A DNA stretch of 64,000 nt from Acidithiobacillus sp. YTS05 (GTDB taxonomy: Bacteria > Pseudomonadota > Gammaproteobacteria > Acidithiobacillales > Acidithiobacillaceae): the NCBI RefSeq assembly GCF_024396695.1, contig NZ_CP094359.1, forward strand, positions 1,860,001 through 1,924,000. Reading direction: 5' to 3'. Shown here in pieces: positions 17,315-25,161 of the stretch; position 1 is the stretch's first letter, and every line of letters starts with the position of its first letter. Both the position numbers and the translations under genes were made by a program. The notes below the pieces were generated by a model, which had not been told where the DNA came from, made no database searches, and worked only from the letters and a program-made list of their open reading frames with translations.

Positions 17315-17965
17315 CTAGCCCTGCAGCAGCATCTGGGTGTAGCGCCGCACCCACGATTGCGCCTCCCGCAAGCGATAGGTCATGATCCAGGAAGGATGCG
17401 GCAGGTGGGAAATACGCACGCTGCCATCAGGAAAGAGCCGCTGCACCGTCGCCTCCACCTCTCGCCCCAGGGCAATGATGCGCTTTGGCTGAATCTGCGC
17501 CATCTCGGCCAGAAAACGTTCCTCGACCACTCGCTGCGCGGCCATGGGAAGCTCTGGATAATTGCAGTTTTTGCCATCGCGCAGGAAGCCCACCGCTGCA
17601 ACATTGCTCACATAGAACGCGCGGTAGAACTTCTCAACGCCCACGTTCTGCACCACCCGATGAAAGAAGTTGGCCGAGGGCTCAGTGTCGTTGCGCGGCA
17701 AAGGCGTATCCGGCAGCAAATTTGCCAGACTCCGGAAGTCCAAAAAGGGGATGCCCGTCAGTCCCGCCCCCGAACGCCCGGGATTGAGGCCCAGGATCAC
17801 CGTCCGGGGCAAAGGCTCGGGAAGGTACTGTTGGATAAACTGCTCGGCATAGGGTCGATACTCCAAAAAATCCTGGAGAATCGTTATGCCATGCTCCTGC
17901 AACAGGCCGGTGAATGCCTCATCCTGCAAATATTGGTCTTGGGCGAAAAAAAGAGGGTTCTGCAT
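17315..17965 (-). CDS. SMUG-like uracil-DNA glycosylase family protein
   Basis: 216 residues from ATG 17965; an in-frame GTG at 17974 is possible. The uracil-DNA glycosylase fold is indicated by VILGLNPGRSGAGLTGIPF near residue 58 (motif 1, as in SMUG enzymes: 'GMNPG...TGVPF') and by HLPHPSW near residue 190 (motif 2). Between them lie an Asn-rich loop (NVGVEKFYRAFYVSNVAAVG) and IIALGREVEATVQRL. Such enzymes excise uracil or oxidised pyrimidines from DNA at the start of base-excision repair. The sequence is closest in style to the SMUG2/DUF4918 subgroup. The gene stands alone. Confidence 0.72.
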   Translation of the reverse strand: MQNPLFFAQDQYLQDEAFTGLLQEHGITILQDFLEYRPYAEQFIQQYLPEPLPRTVILGLNPGRSGAGLTGIPFLDFRSLANLLPDTPLPRNDTEPSANFFHRVVQNVGVEKFYRAFYVSNVAAVGFLRDGKNCNYPELPMAAQRVVEERFLAEMAQIQPKRIIALGREVEATVQRLFPDGSVRISHLPHPSWIMTYRLREAQSWVRRYTQMLLQG

Positions 17966-18058
17966 CGGGAACACGCCTTTGCTGATCAGCCGGCCATAAT
18001 CCTACATTGCCATTCTCAGAGCAATCGTCAGCATCGAAGCATCCCGTCTAGCACCCTC

Positions 18059-18107
18059 GGCGCGGCGTAAGTCGGCGTTCGCGCGGAACGGGACCGACAC
18101 GCCGCCC
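18059..18107. repeat. Imperfect inverted repeat downstream of the peroxidase gene
   Basis: GGCGCGGCGT...CCGACACGCCGCC forms an imperfect GC-rich hairpin 12 bases past the stop of the cytochrome c peroxidase gene. No T-run follows on the minus strand, so it may stabilise or end the transcript but is not a textbook terminator. Confidence 0.3.
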
Positions 18108-18118
18108 GGGCATGTACG

Positions 18119-19228
18119 CTATTTTTTCTGCATTTCCTTCGCCATATCCGCCACCTTCATGAGCAAGGTGGAATCGGGGGTCTGGGGCAAATGCGGGAGT
18201 GTCACCTGTGGAAACTTGCCGGTCAGACTGTTCAGGAATGCCTCGATCTGCTTGGTCTGGGTTTCCGTCAGGTTTTTGCCCAACTCACAGGCGGCCATGA
18301 CTCGGACAGCTTCTTGCAGATTGGGAACCGTGCCGTAGTTGAAATAGGGTGCAGTAAGGGCAACATTACGCAGACCCGGTACTCGGAATCGTTCCTTGTC
18401 GGCGTCTTTGTGCGTCACGTCGTAGCGCCCCAAATCACCATGCAGATGATATTTCTGCACGTATTTTGCGCAGGCCGCATTCTGCGGTTGGGCCGGAAAT
18501 TTTTGATAAAAGCCCTCACCCATCGGCAGCCCGGGGTTATCGAACATAGGTCCGGCGTGGCAGGTACCGCAGCCCACCGAGTTGAACAACTTCAGTCCCT
18601 CTTGCGCCGTCACGTCCAAGGCCTTTTTATCGCCTTTTACAAAGCGATCATAGGGACTATCCGGTGTCACCAGGGTACGCTCAAAGCTGGCGATCGCTTC
18701 CGCCGCATGGTCAAAAGTGATCGGTTCCTTGCCACCAAAAACCTGCGCGAATTGCGCATGATACCCCGGAATCTTGCGCAAGACGTCGACTACCGCCTCT
18801 GCGTTGGGCATACCCATCTCCACCGGATTGAGGATGGGTCCTTTCGCCTGCTCCTCCAGACTACTGGCCCGCCCGTCCCAAAACTGGACCGTATTGAAGG
18901 CGGCGTTGTAGACCGTAGGCGTGTTACGCGGGACATCGACTCGACCGAAAACGCCGAAAGACAGAGGAAGATTATCGCTACCATTACTTTGCACCATATG
19001 GCAGCTGTTACAGGACACGGTTCCAGAAAGAGAAATTCTGGGATCAAAATACAGCTGCTTGCCCAGCTCAATCTTGGCGGGAGTCATGGGGTTGTCGGCA
19101 GGGACGGGTACCTTGGCGGGAAACTCCCCGTCAGCAACCGCCAGCGGCGCAGCCAAGAGACCGGCACAAGCCAAAAGTAACGACTGCCAGCCCCGCCGCG
19201 GAGACCGGATAATGAGATGTGTATGCAT
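18119..19228 (-). CDS. Dihaem cytochrome c peroxidase (MauG/CcpA family), periplasmic
   Basis: 369 residues from the ATG at 19228, chosen for AAGGGAG upstream and the signal peptide that follows (basic start, hydrophobic core to AVADGEF); an in-frame ATG seven codons earlier is less likely. Two c-type haem sites are visible: CNSCH (about residue 74) and CGTCH (about residue 220), with FDPRISLSGTVSC and GTVPNLQEAV as in the family. The enzyme reduces hydrogen peroxide to water in the periplasm using electrons from a cytochrome or copper protein. It is a single gene between two unrelated ones. Length and layout fit bacterial dihaem peroxidases well. Confidence 0.92.
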   Translation of the reverse strand: MHTHLIIRSPRRGWQSLLLACAGLLAAPLAVADGEFPAKVPVPADNPMTPAKIELGKQLYFDPRISLSGTVSCNSCHMVQSNGSDNLPLSFGVFGRVDVPRNTPTVYNAAFNTVQFWDGRASSLEEQAKGPILNPVEMGMPNAEAVVDVLRKIPGYHAQFAQVFGGKEPITFDHAAEAIASFERTLVTPDSPYDRFVKGDKKALDVTAQEGLKLFNSVGCGTCHAGPMFDNPGLPMGEGFYQKFPAQPQNAACAKYVQKYHLHGDLGRYDVTHKDADKERFRVPGLRNVALTAPYFNYGTVPNLQEAVRVMAACELGKNLTETQTKQIEAFLNSLTGKFPQVTLPHLPQTPDSTLLMKVADMAKEMQKK

Positions 19229-19370
19229 AAAAACGCTCCCTTCTGACATTTTAGGACTCCAGTATAGAAATTCCTGACATCACTCACAAGCGGCAACTTT
19301 GCCCTGCACCATTGGGCATTTCTGGACCGATGATGCTACCCTTAAGAAAGTCGGCCGACTCGGAGAAAAA

Positions 19371-19730
19371 ATGCGCAGCAATGTTCTGGGAGAGGACTTG
19401 GTGTCCTGCAGCGAAAATCCTCGTACCGGTTTCCGCCGTGATGGCTTTTGCAGCGGTGGCCCCAACGATCTCGGCTCGCATACCGTTTGTGCGGTCATGA
19501 CGGGGGCCTTTCTGCAATATACTTTGGAACGCGGCAACGACCTCATCACCCCACATCCGGAGTGGGATTTTCCCGGCCTGCGCCCCGGGGATCGCTGGTG
19601 TCTCTGTGCTGCGCGTTGGGAAGAGGCGCGCGAGGCGGGCGTCGCCCCGCCGGTCATCCTCGCCGCCTGTGACAAGCTCTGTCTAGAAGTGATTCGCCGC
19701 GAAGACCTCTTCGCCCACGCCTACCAGTAA
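19371..19730 (+). CDS. DUF2237 family protein
   Basis: 119 residues from the ATG at 19371 (GGAG upstream). The family pattern is clear: NVLGEDLVSCSENPRTGF, then RDGFCSGGPNDLGSHTVCAV, GNDLITPHPEWDFPG and PGDRWCLCAARWEEA, close to the full length of the DUF2237 domain. Conserved cysteines, His and Asp suggest a metal- or redox-related role, but no member has a settled function to my knowledge. It is divergent from the peroxidase gene; the 142 bases between them carry the promoters. A longer frame starting at a TTG at 19299 lacks support. Confidence 0.85.
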   Translation: MRSNVLGEDLVSCSENPRTGFRRDGFCSGGPNDLGSHTVCAVMTGAFLQYTLERGNDLITPHPEWDFPGLRPGDRWCLCAARWEEAREAGVAPPVILAACDKLCLEVIRREDLFAHAYQ

Positions 19731-19809
19731 GTCGGCTCCTGGCCGGCCATTGCTGCAAACGGTATGGGTTCGACCTGGCCGGCCGTAAATACACGAGTAA
19801 GCAGACCTC

Positions 19810-19837
19810 TTGATTGTTCTTGCATTCCTTCTACAAT
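19810..19837 (+). promoter_or_regulatory. Sigma-70-like promoter for the small paired genes
   Basis: TTGATT, a 16-base spacer, and TACAAT lie 36 bases before the start of the ribbon-helix-helix-like gene. An 11-base direct repeat CCTGGCCGGCC occurs twice upstream (19738-19748 and 19773-19783) and could be an operator. Confidence 0.5.
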
Positions 19838-19873
19838 GTCCATGTGCTGGTCATGAACAGAAAGGAGTAGAGC

Positions 19874-20152
19874 ATGGCAACTGCAAGCGAACGTATCCCG
19901 GTCCTGGTTACCCCACAGGAAAAGGCTCTGATTTCCAAGATGGCCCAGGATGCCCATATGTCGATGGGAGAGCTCCTCCGCCGGGCCGCCTCGTCCTTTC
20001 GTCCAAATGAGGAGGAAGAGATTCTGGAGGGGATGATTGGTCAAATACTTAAGACGAGCGCCCAGGCCAATGCCGCCATCGATGAAGCGTTGGCCTTCGT
20101 CGAAGACTCCGAACGGCGGATCGCCGCCATGGAATCCGGACGAACCCGCTGA
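19874..20152 (+). CDS. Small ribbon-helix-helix-like protein
   Basis: 92 residues. After a strong AAAGGAG site, the N-terminal RIPVLVTPQEKALISKMA followed by MSMGELLRRAA has the strand-helix-helix pattern of MetJ/Arc-type DNA-binding proteins; the C-terminal half is an acidic and Ala/Glu-rich helix. It may bind DNA as a dimer. The stop overlaps the ATG of a coiled-coil gene (TGATG), so the two are co-expressed. It is not a recognisable antitoxin family, although an RHH protein plus a small partner is a common toxin-antitoxin layout. Function is not known. Confidence 0.6.
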   Translation: MATASERIPVLVTPQEKALISKMAQDAHMSMGELLRRAASSFRPNEEEEILEGMIGQILKTSAQANAAIDEALAFVEDSERRIAAMESGRTR

Positions 20153-20364
20153 TGGCGATTACCGACAAGATGTGGGATGCCCTGAGCACCGTGATCAAGA
20201 TGAATGATCGGGTGGAGGGTTTGGCGAGCACGGTAAAACGGCAGCAGGAAAAAATAGAGAATCTCACCGAGCGGGTCATTCGCCTGGAAACTGCCTTGGA
20301 AATCGCCCTGTCAAACCCGTCGCGCATCCGTAGCGGAGTACCCCGTTTAAAACACGAGGAGTAA
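20152..20364 (+). CDS. Small coiled-coil protein
   Basis: 70 residues, almost wholly helical: MWDALSTVIKMNDRVEGLAS and KRQQEKIENLTERVIRLETA have heptad spacing of Leu/Ile/Val typical of a coiled coil, with a short basic tail (RIRSGVPRLKH). No enzyme motif is visible. It overlaps the RHH-like gene by one base and ends 55 bases before the left end of the genomic island. Function unknown; a partner of the RHH-like protein is plausible. Confidence 0.55.
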   Translation: MAITDKMWDALSTVIKMNDRVEGLASTVKRQQEKIENLTERVIRLETALEIALSNPSRIRSGVPRLKHEE

Positions 20365-20418
20365 TGCGGACATTTCGCAAGAAGTCGAAAGAATTTTCAG
20401 GGCAGATACTATGCGGAT

Positions 20419-20440
20419 TTGGCGGAGAGGGTGGAATTCG
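20419..20440. repeat. Left attachment-site copy of the genomic island
   Basis: TTGGCGGAGAGGGTGG, one mismatch, then ATTCG repeats the 3' end of tRNA-Ser found at 27373-27394: 21 of 22 positions agree in the same orientation. Beyond it the sequence is unlike the tRNA. This is the expected product of site-specific integration into the 3' end of a tRNA gene. Between this copy and the first island coding stop at 20731 I see no credible gene. Confidence 0.8.
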
Positions 20441-20730
20441 CCCGTTTCACCAAATATCCAAAACTTATTCAATGAGTTGCGAACAACCGCCTTGACCAGA
20501 TAGTTACAGTGATTAGTTACAAATACAGTATCAAGCCCCAACTATCAGAAGCGTACGATGTTATCAACATTACTGGTGCCAGTCAGTGTCAAGCAATGAC
20601 CAGGTATCAGACTCCTCCCGACATCATCAATCCTTCGAAAGTCCTTCCAACCTCTGTAAATCAGCCTGGATAAACGTCTCCAAGGCAGCGTTTGCAGTCA
20701 TTCACGCACCCAATAGAGACGGACAAGTAA

Positions 20731-21584
20731 TTACAAAATTTGGAAGTAGGGATTTCGAGCAGGCTTTCTTATAGCGTGGAATGAACGCCACTTTGCCTCA
20801 AAGGCTGACGCGTCATGACACCTATCCAGAAGAAACATTAGCCACGGGATACTGACAAATAAGCTATCGAATAGCCATGGACGACCCGCATGATGAAACG
20901 TTGCCAATTGGAACTCCAGGGTGCGCAGTTTATTGAGCGCAATATTAACAGCATTAATTTTTTTAACGGCGGCAGATGTTCCTTGATCAGACATTACCCC
21001 AAAATTAGTTTGCATAAAAGCTTGCAAAAAAGACCCTGTGTTCAACGGATCTTGCAATGTTCCCCAATCTAGGAGTGAAACCGAGATTCTAACCACGCGC
21101 CGACCATGAAATTCAAGCTTCGTACCGTCACTGAAGTAGAGTACCTCGTTCTGGCGAAGATATAGCTCGTGTCGCCCGCTTTGTATTTGGGATTCAAACA
21201 TTGACTTAAGATCGGTGAGTATTTCCAGAACATCTCCAGAAAAGCTTGCTCGAGTTAGTATTTTCTTTTTTACTTCCAGGAAAAAAATATATTCGTTGGT
21301 CTCTAGAACGATATCGCACTCGTACCTTTCGCCTGATACTTCGTAGAATCCAGGTGCCACGACAGGTTGCAACCCATGTTGTATATATAAATTCGAAACC
21401 AACTGCTCTGCCGCAGTTCCTACTTTCTCATCTATATGAGTGTCGTAACTTCGAATGGCATCTGTAAGTGCTATATAGAAACCCAAAGCAGATATAGAAG
21501 GCGCGATAAGCAACCTGTTTTGGTTCTGCCCTGCGACTAGTGGTCTAAAATTTAAATTGCAGTGAATGATGTCATTCGGTTTAA
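20731..21584 (-). pseudogene. C-terminal part of an IS-split gene, PD-(D/E)XK nuclease-like
   Basis: A frame of 260 codons (to an in-frame TTG at 21513), preceded by 23 more in-frame codons up to the IS border. It is the continuation of the frame beyond the IS: joining the two parts at one TTAA gives an uninterrupted protein of about 667 residues. The nuclease-like signature is a helix with GTAAEQLVSNLY (Glu), then YECDIVLETN (Asp) and YIFFLEVKKK (E-x-K), corresponding to about residues 443, 474 and 487/489 of the rebuilt protein; this is the PD-(D/E)XK arrangement. The last 120 residues are helical, with no recognised domain. Without a start signal of its own it is probably not translated. 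The family is not recognised; restriction or anti-phage activity is an inference. Confidence 0.75.
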
Positions 21585-22844
21585 CAGACTGCTGAAAAAC
21601 CGAGCGATAAAACTGACGATTCTTCGGTTTTTATCAAAAATGACTGCCTGAATGCGCCTCTGGGCGGGTTTTCTGCGATTTTCCTAGTCACTTTTCTCGA
21701 TTTACCGCATTCTGGGCGCAGCGCTCCCATCATGCCACCCCCAGTCGTGCCATGCGCACCAGATTGTAGGCAGTGGAAACCAGGGTGAAGTGCAGACCTA
21801 CACGATCCAGACCACGGAATCGCGTTTTGCGCATCCCGCCCACGGTCTTCATCCAACCGAAGATCGATTCAATCCGCTTGCGCACGCGGATGCTGATGGT
21901 ATACCCGACGTGACGAGTGGTGCGTCCATCAATCGCCGAACCTTTGCATTTGCGCGCCACATGGGGCGTGACGTTGCGGTCACGTAGATTCCGCACAAAT
22001 TCGTGCCGGTCATAGCCCTTGTCGGCTCCCAGAGTAATGCGATCAGCACCGCCCAGTTCGTCGAGGAGCTGCACTGCAGCATCCACCTCTGCCGTACCAT
22101 CCGCCTTGGTGACCTGCTCTCCAGCAATCAACCCATGCCGATTGTCCATCAGCACATGCCCCAGATAGGCCAGCCGCGAAGCCTCTCCTGAGGCCTTCTT
22201 GTAGAGGCGGCAGTCGGGGTCGGTCACCGAGGCATGGGTGTCATTACTTCGCTTCTGCCCACGGAAATCGGAGCCATCGCCCTGCCGATCCTCGGGGTCT
22301 TTGGGCTGAAAGGATTTCTGCGATGCCCAGGCTTCCAGCAAGGTGCCATCCACAGAGAAGTGTTCCTCGGAAAGGAGTCCTTGGTTGCGTGCCTGCTCCA
22401 CGACCGTCTGGAAAAAGCGCTGCACCGTTCCGTTGTCCAGCAAGCGGTCTCGGTTCTTGGTGAACACCGTCGGCACCCAAATCGGGGCATCCATTCCCAA
22501 GCCCACGAACCAGCGGAACAAGAGATTGTAATCGAGCTGCTCCATCAGTTGGCGTTCCGAGCGGACGCTGTAAAAGACCTGCAAAAGCAAAGCGCGGAGC
22601 AGGTGCTCTGGAGGAATCGAGGGCCGGCCAAGGTCCGAATAAATCTGGTTGAAGTGTCCGTCGAGTTCAGCCAAAGACCGGTCCACGATCACCCGGATAG
22701 CACGTAGGGGATGATCTGCCGGCACACGATCCTCCGGGGATAGATAACTGAACAACGCACCTGTCTCTGCCTTGGCTCCACGCATGATCGAATCTCTCCG
22801 TGCCCTGTCCCGCCAATTATACCACGGACTTTTTCAGCAACCTG
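21585..22844 (-). mobile_element. Complete IS5-family insertion sequence
   Basis: 1260 bp with terminal inverted repeats CAGACTGCTGAAAAA and CAGGTTGCTGAAAAA (13 of 15 matches) and a 4-bp TTAA direct duplication on each side (21581-21584 and 22845-22848), fitting the YTAR target of IS5 elements. One transposase gene fills it. It sits inside a single open frame on the same strand, which it interrupts. Confidence 0.9.
21730..22785 (-). CDS. IS5-family DDE transposase
   Basis: 351 residues, apparently intact. The N-terminal helix-turn-helix region includes YSDLGRPSIPPEHLLRALLL and the catalytic acids are in FSVDGTLLEAW (D), TLGADKGYD (D) and RVRKRIESIFGWMKT (E, with the Y-x2-R-x3-E-x6-K type spacing). 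It cuts and pastes the flanking inverted repeats. No frameshift is seen, so the element may still be active. It starts with an ATG 60 bases from the right end of the IS, in the same direction as the interrupted host gene. Confidence 0.93.
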   Translation of the reverse strand: MRGAKAETGALFSYLSPEDRVPADHPLRAIRVIVDRSLAELDGHFNQIYSDLGRPSIPPEHLLRALLLQVFYSVRSERQLMEQLDYNLLFRWFVGLGMDAPIWVPTVFTKNRDRLLDNGTVQRFFQTVVEQARNQGLLSEEHFSVDGTLLEAWASQKSFQPKDPEDRQGDGSDFRGQKRSNDTHASVTDPDCRLYKKASGEASRLAYLGHVLMDNRHGLIAGEQVTKADGTAEVDAAVQLLDELGGADRITLGADKGYDRHEFVRNLRDRNVTPHVARKCKGSAIDGRTTRHVGYTISIRVRKRIESIFGWMKTVGGMRKTRFRGLDRVGLHFTLVSTAYNLVRMARLGVA

Positions 22845-23998
22845 TTAAAGAATTCTGTATTCAACTGCGTCGGATCATGCGTGAACTGATCCAGCATAGC
22901 CTTAATAACAGCATTTGATAGATTTGTTGATTCTCTAATTTTCCGAAAGGTAAAAGAGTGACAGGGCCTCGTGTCTGGGCCAAAAATAATTTTTGCTAAC
23001 ACAAGAGCATCCGCCACAGTCCATCCCAATTCCCGCTTCATCTCAGCCTGGTCTACAGCCTTAAAGAGCGTCTCTAACATAACGAACAAATCAATAGGCC
23101 GGAGTTGCTCAAAACTAAAACAAGCGTCGCCTACCACGGCATCTTGCAACGCTTCTATCAACCTAGTAGGACTTACCATCGCGACTTCTACGCCGCTGTA
23201 AGGCTCGAGGTCTAGGGTAGCTACGATATCCTTGGATAACTCTAACAAAGACTCGAATCGCTCTTCGCTTTGCATTTCCGGAACTGCAGGCTTGAGGTGC
23301 TTGGCAGCAAGGTTTAACAGGTAGCCCCAGGGGATTTCCAGAGGCTTATCTTCTCTAACCGCCATTGCAAGATGCCTTATTATGACATATCGGCCTCTCT
23401 CCAGATAGGGATAAAGTCGTTCGAAAATCCGGCGAATGAGAGGCCATCCACCGTATGCGCTAACTGCTGCGTCCATGATTTGGCAGGCTCGTTCAAGTTC
23501 CCCGCTAACCCATGTGACATGACCGTCATTAGCATGGAATTGATAACCTTGGCCTTGCAGCCGTCGAATAGCACTAAGGACCGCATCTTGTCTAGCGTAA
23601 ATCGGCACTTGCTCGGTAATGTTGAGGCCTGGCTGTTCCATTAATAGCAATCCTATAGCTACAGCTATTTGCCAGTCAGGGCTTTGGTCTGGTTCGTGAA
23701 TGTATGGATCAGATATACCAAATAATATGGTGCGCACGACTTTATAATAAGGATAATCCCAGCCTTCAAATTCGCCTTGCAGATACAATACCCGAGCGAG
23801 ATCATGTAGCCCTATACATGTAGAGGTTGGTTTTTTTAAACTAATCCGCTGCCGTACCAACTCATATAGAGTGCTCGATCTGTTAAATCTCAGACCTTCC
23901 AGTATGATGTCGTTGCGAAGAAGAAATCCGGCAATATCATTAACGCGCATCTGATCTACTATATGTAGAAAATTCTGAATAATCTTATTTGTTATCAC
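22817..23998 (-). pseudogene. N-terminal part of the IS-split gene, helical domain of unknown family
   Basis: The present frame has 393 codons from GTG 23998, of which the first 384 belong to the original gene and the last nine (after ...NTEFF) are read from the IS end before a stop. The segment is mainly helical and soluble, e.g. IIQNFLHIVDQMRVNDIAGF and CIGLHDLARVLYLQGEFEGW, with no motif that I recognise. The downstream part carries a PD-(D/E)XK-like core, so the intact protein would couple an unknown N-terminal region to a nuclease-like C-terminus. Codon use is clearly more AT-rich than in the flanking chromosome, a sign of transfer. No ribosome site is clear; an ATG at residue 17 is an alternative start. 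Confidence 0.7.
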
Positions 23999-24109
23999 GA
24001 TATTTTTACAAAAAATAGTTAACCATCAAGATTTTGTCGGTGAACTAACTCGCCAATATAACCGGTAAGCGCACAACACAATTCAGAATATTACAAGTAG
24101 CCATCAATT

Positions 24110-24667
24110 TTATATACCATCAATAAAAGACGCCTCTTCTTTGCTTAAGTTGATAATTTCTTTTTTTATTTCTTCTCTAAATTTATTGAATGTACCGTAG
24201 AAGTTATTTATAACAATTTGTTGCCTTTTATCAATATCGTTTTCAGCTCTAAGCAGATTTATAATTATCATTATTTCTCCAAATATTCCCTCAAAATCTT
24301 TTCCATCCCATATTGCCATGTTATTCTCATATCTATATTTCATCAAGTTTTCAAAACATCTCTCCGCTCTATCTAATGCATTATATTTTAGCAAGTCATA
24401 CGAAGTATAGGAAACAATAGATCGTTCTATATAATATCCGATCTTGCCAACAAGCTTATTTGTTTCATATATAACATTTATCTTTCTTTCGTATGATATT
24501 CTTCGTTGATAGGATAGCTCAGAAATCTTTCCTGATAATATTTCTACTTGTACCTTTGTTTTATTAGCATTATCACTGGATTCTCTCACTGACTTGTAGC
24601 TAACGTAAGCAGCAATTACTGTGACTGTAGGGGAAATAATCAAGCCTAATGTTTCTAATAACTGCAT
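24110..24667 (-). CDS. AT-rich single-helix membrane protein of unknown function
   Basis: 185 residues from ATG 24667 (AAAGG nearby). A 112-codon upstream extension in the same frame runs through a GC-rich block of a different character and is rejected. The N-terminus (LLETLGLIISPTVTVIAAYV, residues 3-22) is one membrane helix; a predicted coiled coil follows (residues 25-60), then charged helices rich in Lys, Glu, Ile and Asn to the end. The gene is very AT-rich (27% GC in 24121-24180 by direct count), far below its neighbours, so it was probably acquired. It lies directly upstream, on the same strand, of the IS-split nuclease-like gene. I recognise no family. Confidence 0.6.
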   Translation of the reverse strand: MQLLETLGLIISPTVTVIAAYVSYKSVRESSDNANKTKVQVEILSGKISELSYQRRISYERKINVIYETNKLVGKIGYYIERSIVSYTSYDLLKYNALDRAERCFENLMKYRYENNMAIWDGKDFEGIFGEIMIIINLLRAENDIDKRQQIVINNFYGTFNKFREEIKKEIINLSKEEASFIDGI

Positions 24668-24689
24668 GACAAAAAACCTTTGTTGAGAC

Positions 24690-24970
24690 GGAGAATCGCC
24701 GTGCTCAGTATGCCTTTTCGCGCGTCCTTGCGCTGGCGATTGGATGATTGTGCCCCGGACGTCCTCGTTCTGGTCATCGGCGCACCGTACAGCCCTCGTT
24801 GGGGCGCAGACGGTGCACTCGCCCCCCACTGACTCGACGGCCACCATGCGGCACAGCACGCGCCTGCACTCCCAGCCTTCGGCGGATGCAGTACACCGCG
24901 TGGCCTGCCGGGGAATACTCGCCCTCGCGTCGCTCTCCCGGCGAGTAGCGATTGTACTTATAGAATCTAG
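24690..24970. other. GC-rich structured block without a supported gene
   Basis: A sharply GC-rich stretch (72% in 24781-24840 by direct count) next to the AT-rich membrane gene. It has two notable inverted repeats: GCACCGT/ACGGTGC (24782-24788 with 24810-24816, with CCC/GGG nested inside) and TACTCGCC/GGCGAGTA (24916-24923 with 24940-24947). Open frames cross it in several registers but none has a start signal or recognisable motif. It could encode a structured RNA or be a remnant of another gene; neither can be settled here. Confidence 0.35.
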
Positions 24971-25007
24971 GCCAGTTAAACAATCGCTTTTATTCCTAAC
25001 CATACTT

Positions 25008-25151
25008 GCCTAACCGATCAAGGCACGAGTATTACTGATAGAAGAAGTTTGGCGCAACCCAGCGTCCGCTTCCAGTCTGCTGCAGCCCTATCCCCTTTAG
25101 CCGTTCGGAGGCCTCTCTAGGCTTTCATCGCCTCCAGCTCAACAGTTAGGC
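25008..25151. repeat. attC-like pair of 7-mers (weak candidate)
   Basis: GCCTAAC at 25008-25014 and GTTAGGC at 25145-25151 are the R-box sequences of integron attC sites, 144 bases end to end. On the minus strand the pair starts 10 bases after the stop of the upstream gene, where an attC would sit. The inner L boxes are weak (AGGC/GCCT only) and no integron integrase is present, so this may be chance. Confidence 0.25.
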
Positions 25152-25161
25152 GATTTACCCG

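Noticed and set aside
19299..19370. Longer TTG start for the DUF2237 protein
   Set aside because: The extra 24 residues are outside the known domain and the ATG at 19371 has a ribosome site.
20586..20774. 62-codon open frame in the left end of the island
   Set aside because: Non-ATG start, no ribosome site, overlaps the end of the nuclease-like gene on the other strand, no motif.
24782..24947. Retron-type msr/msd interpretation of the structured GC-rich block
   Set aside because: No reverse transcriptase gene is present in the island, so only an unspecific structured element is proposed.
24668..25003. 112-codon N-terminal extension of the AT-rich membrane protein
   Set aside because: It crosses the GC-rich block, contains no motif, and a normal start followed by a membrane helix exists at 24667.
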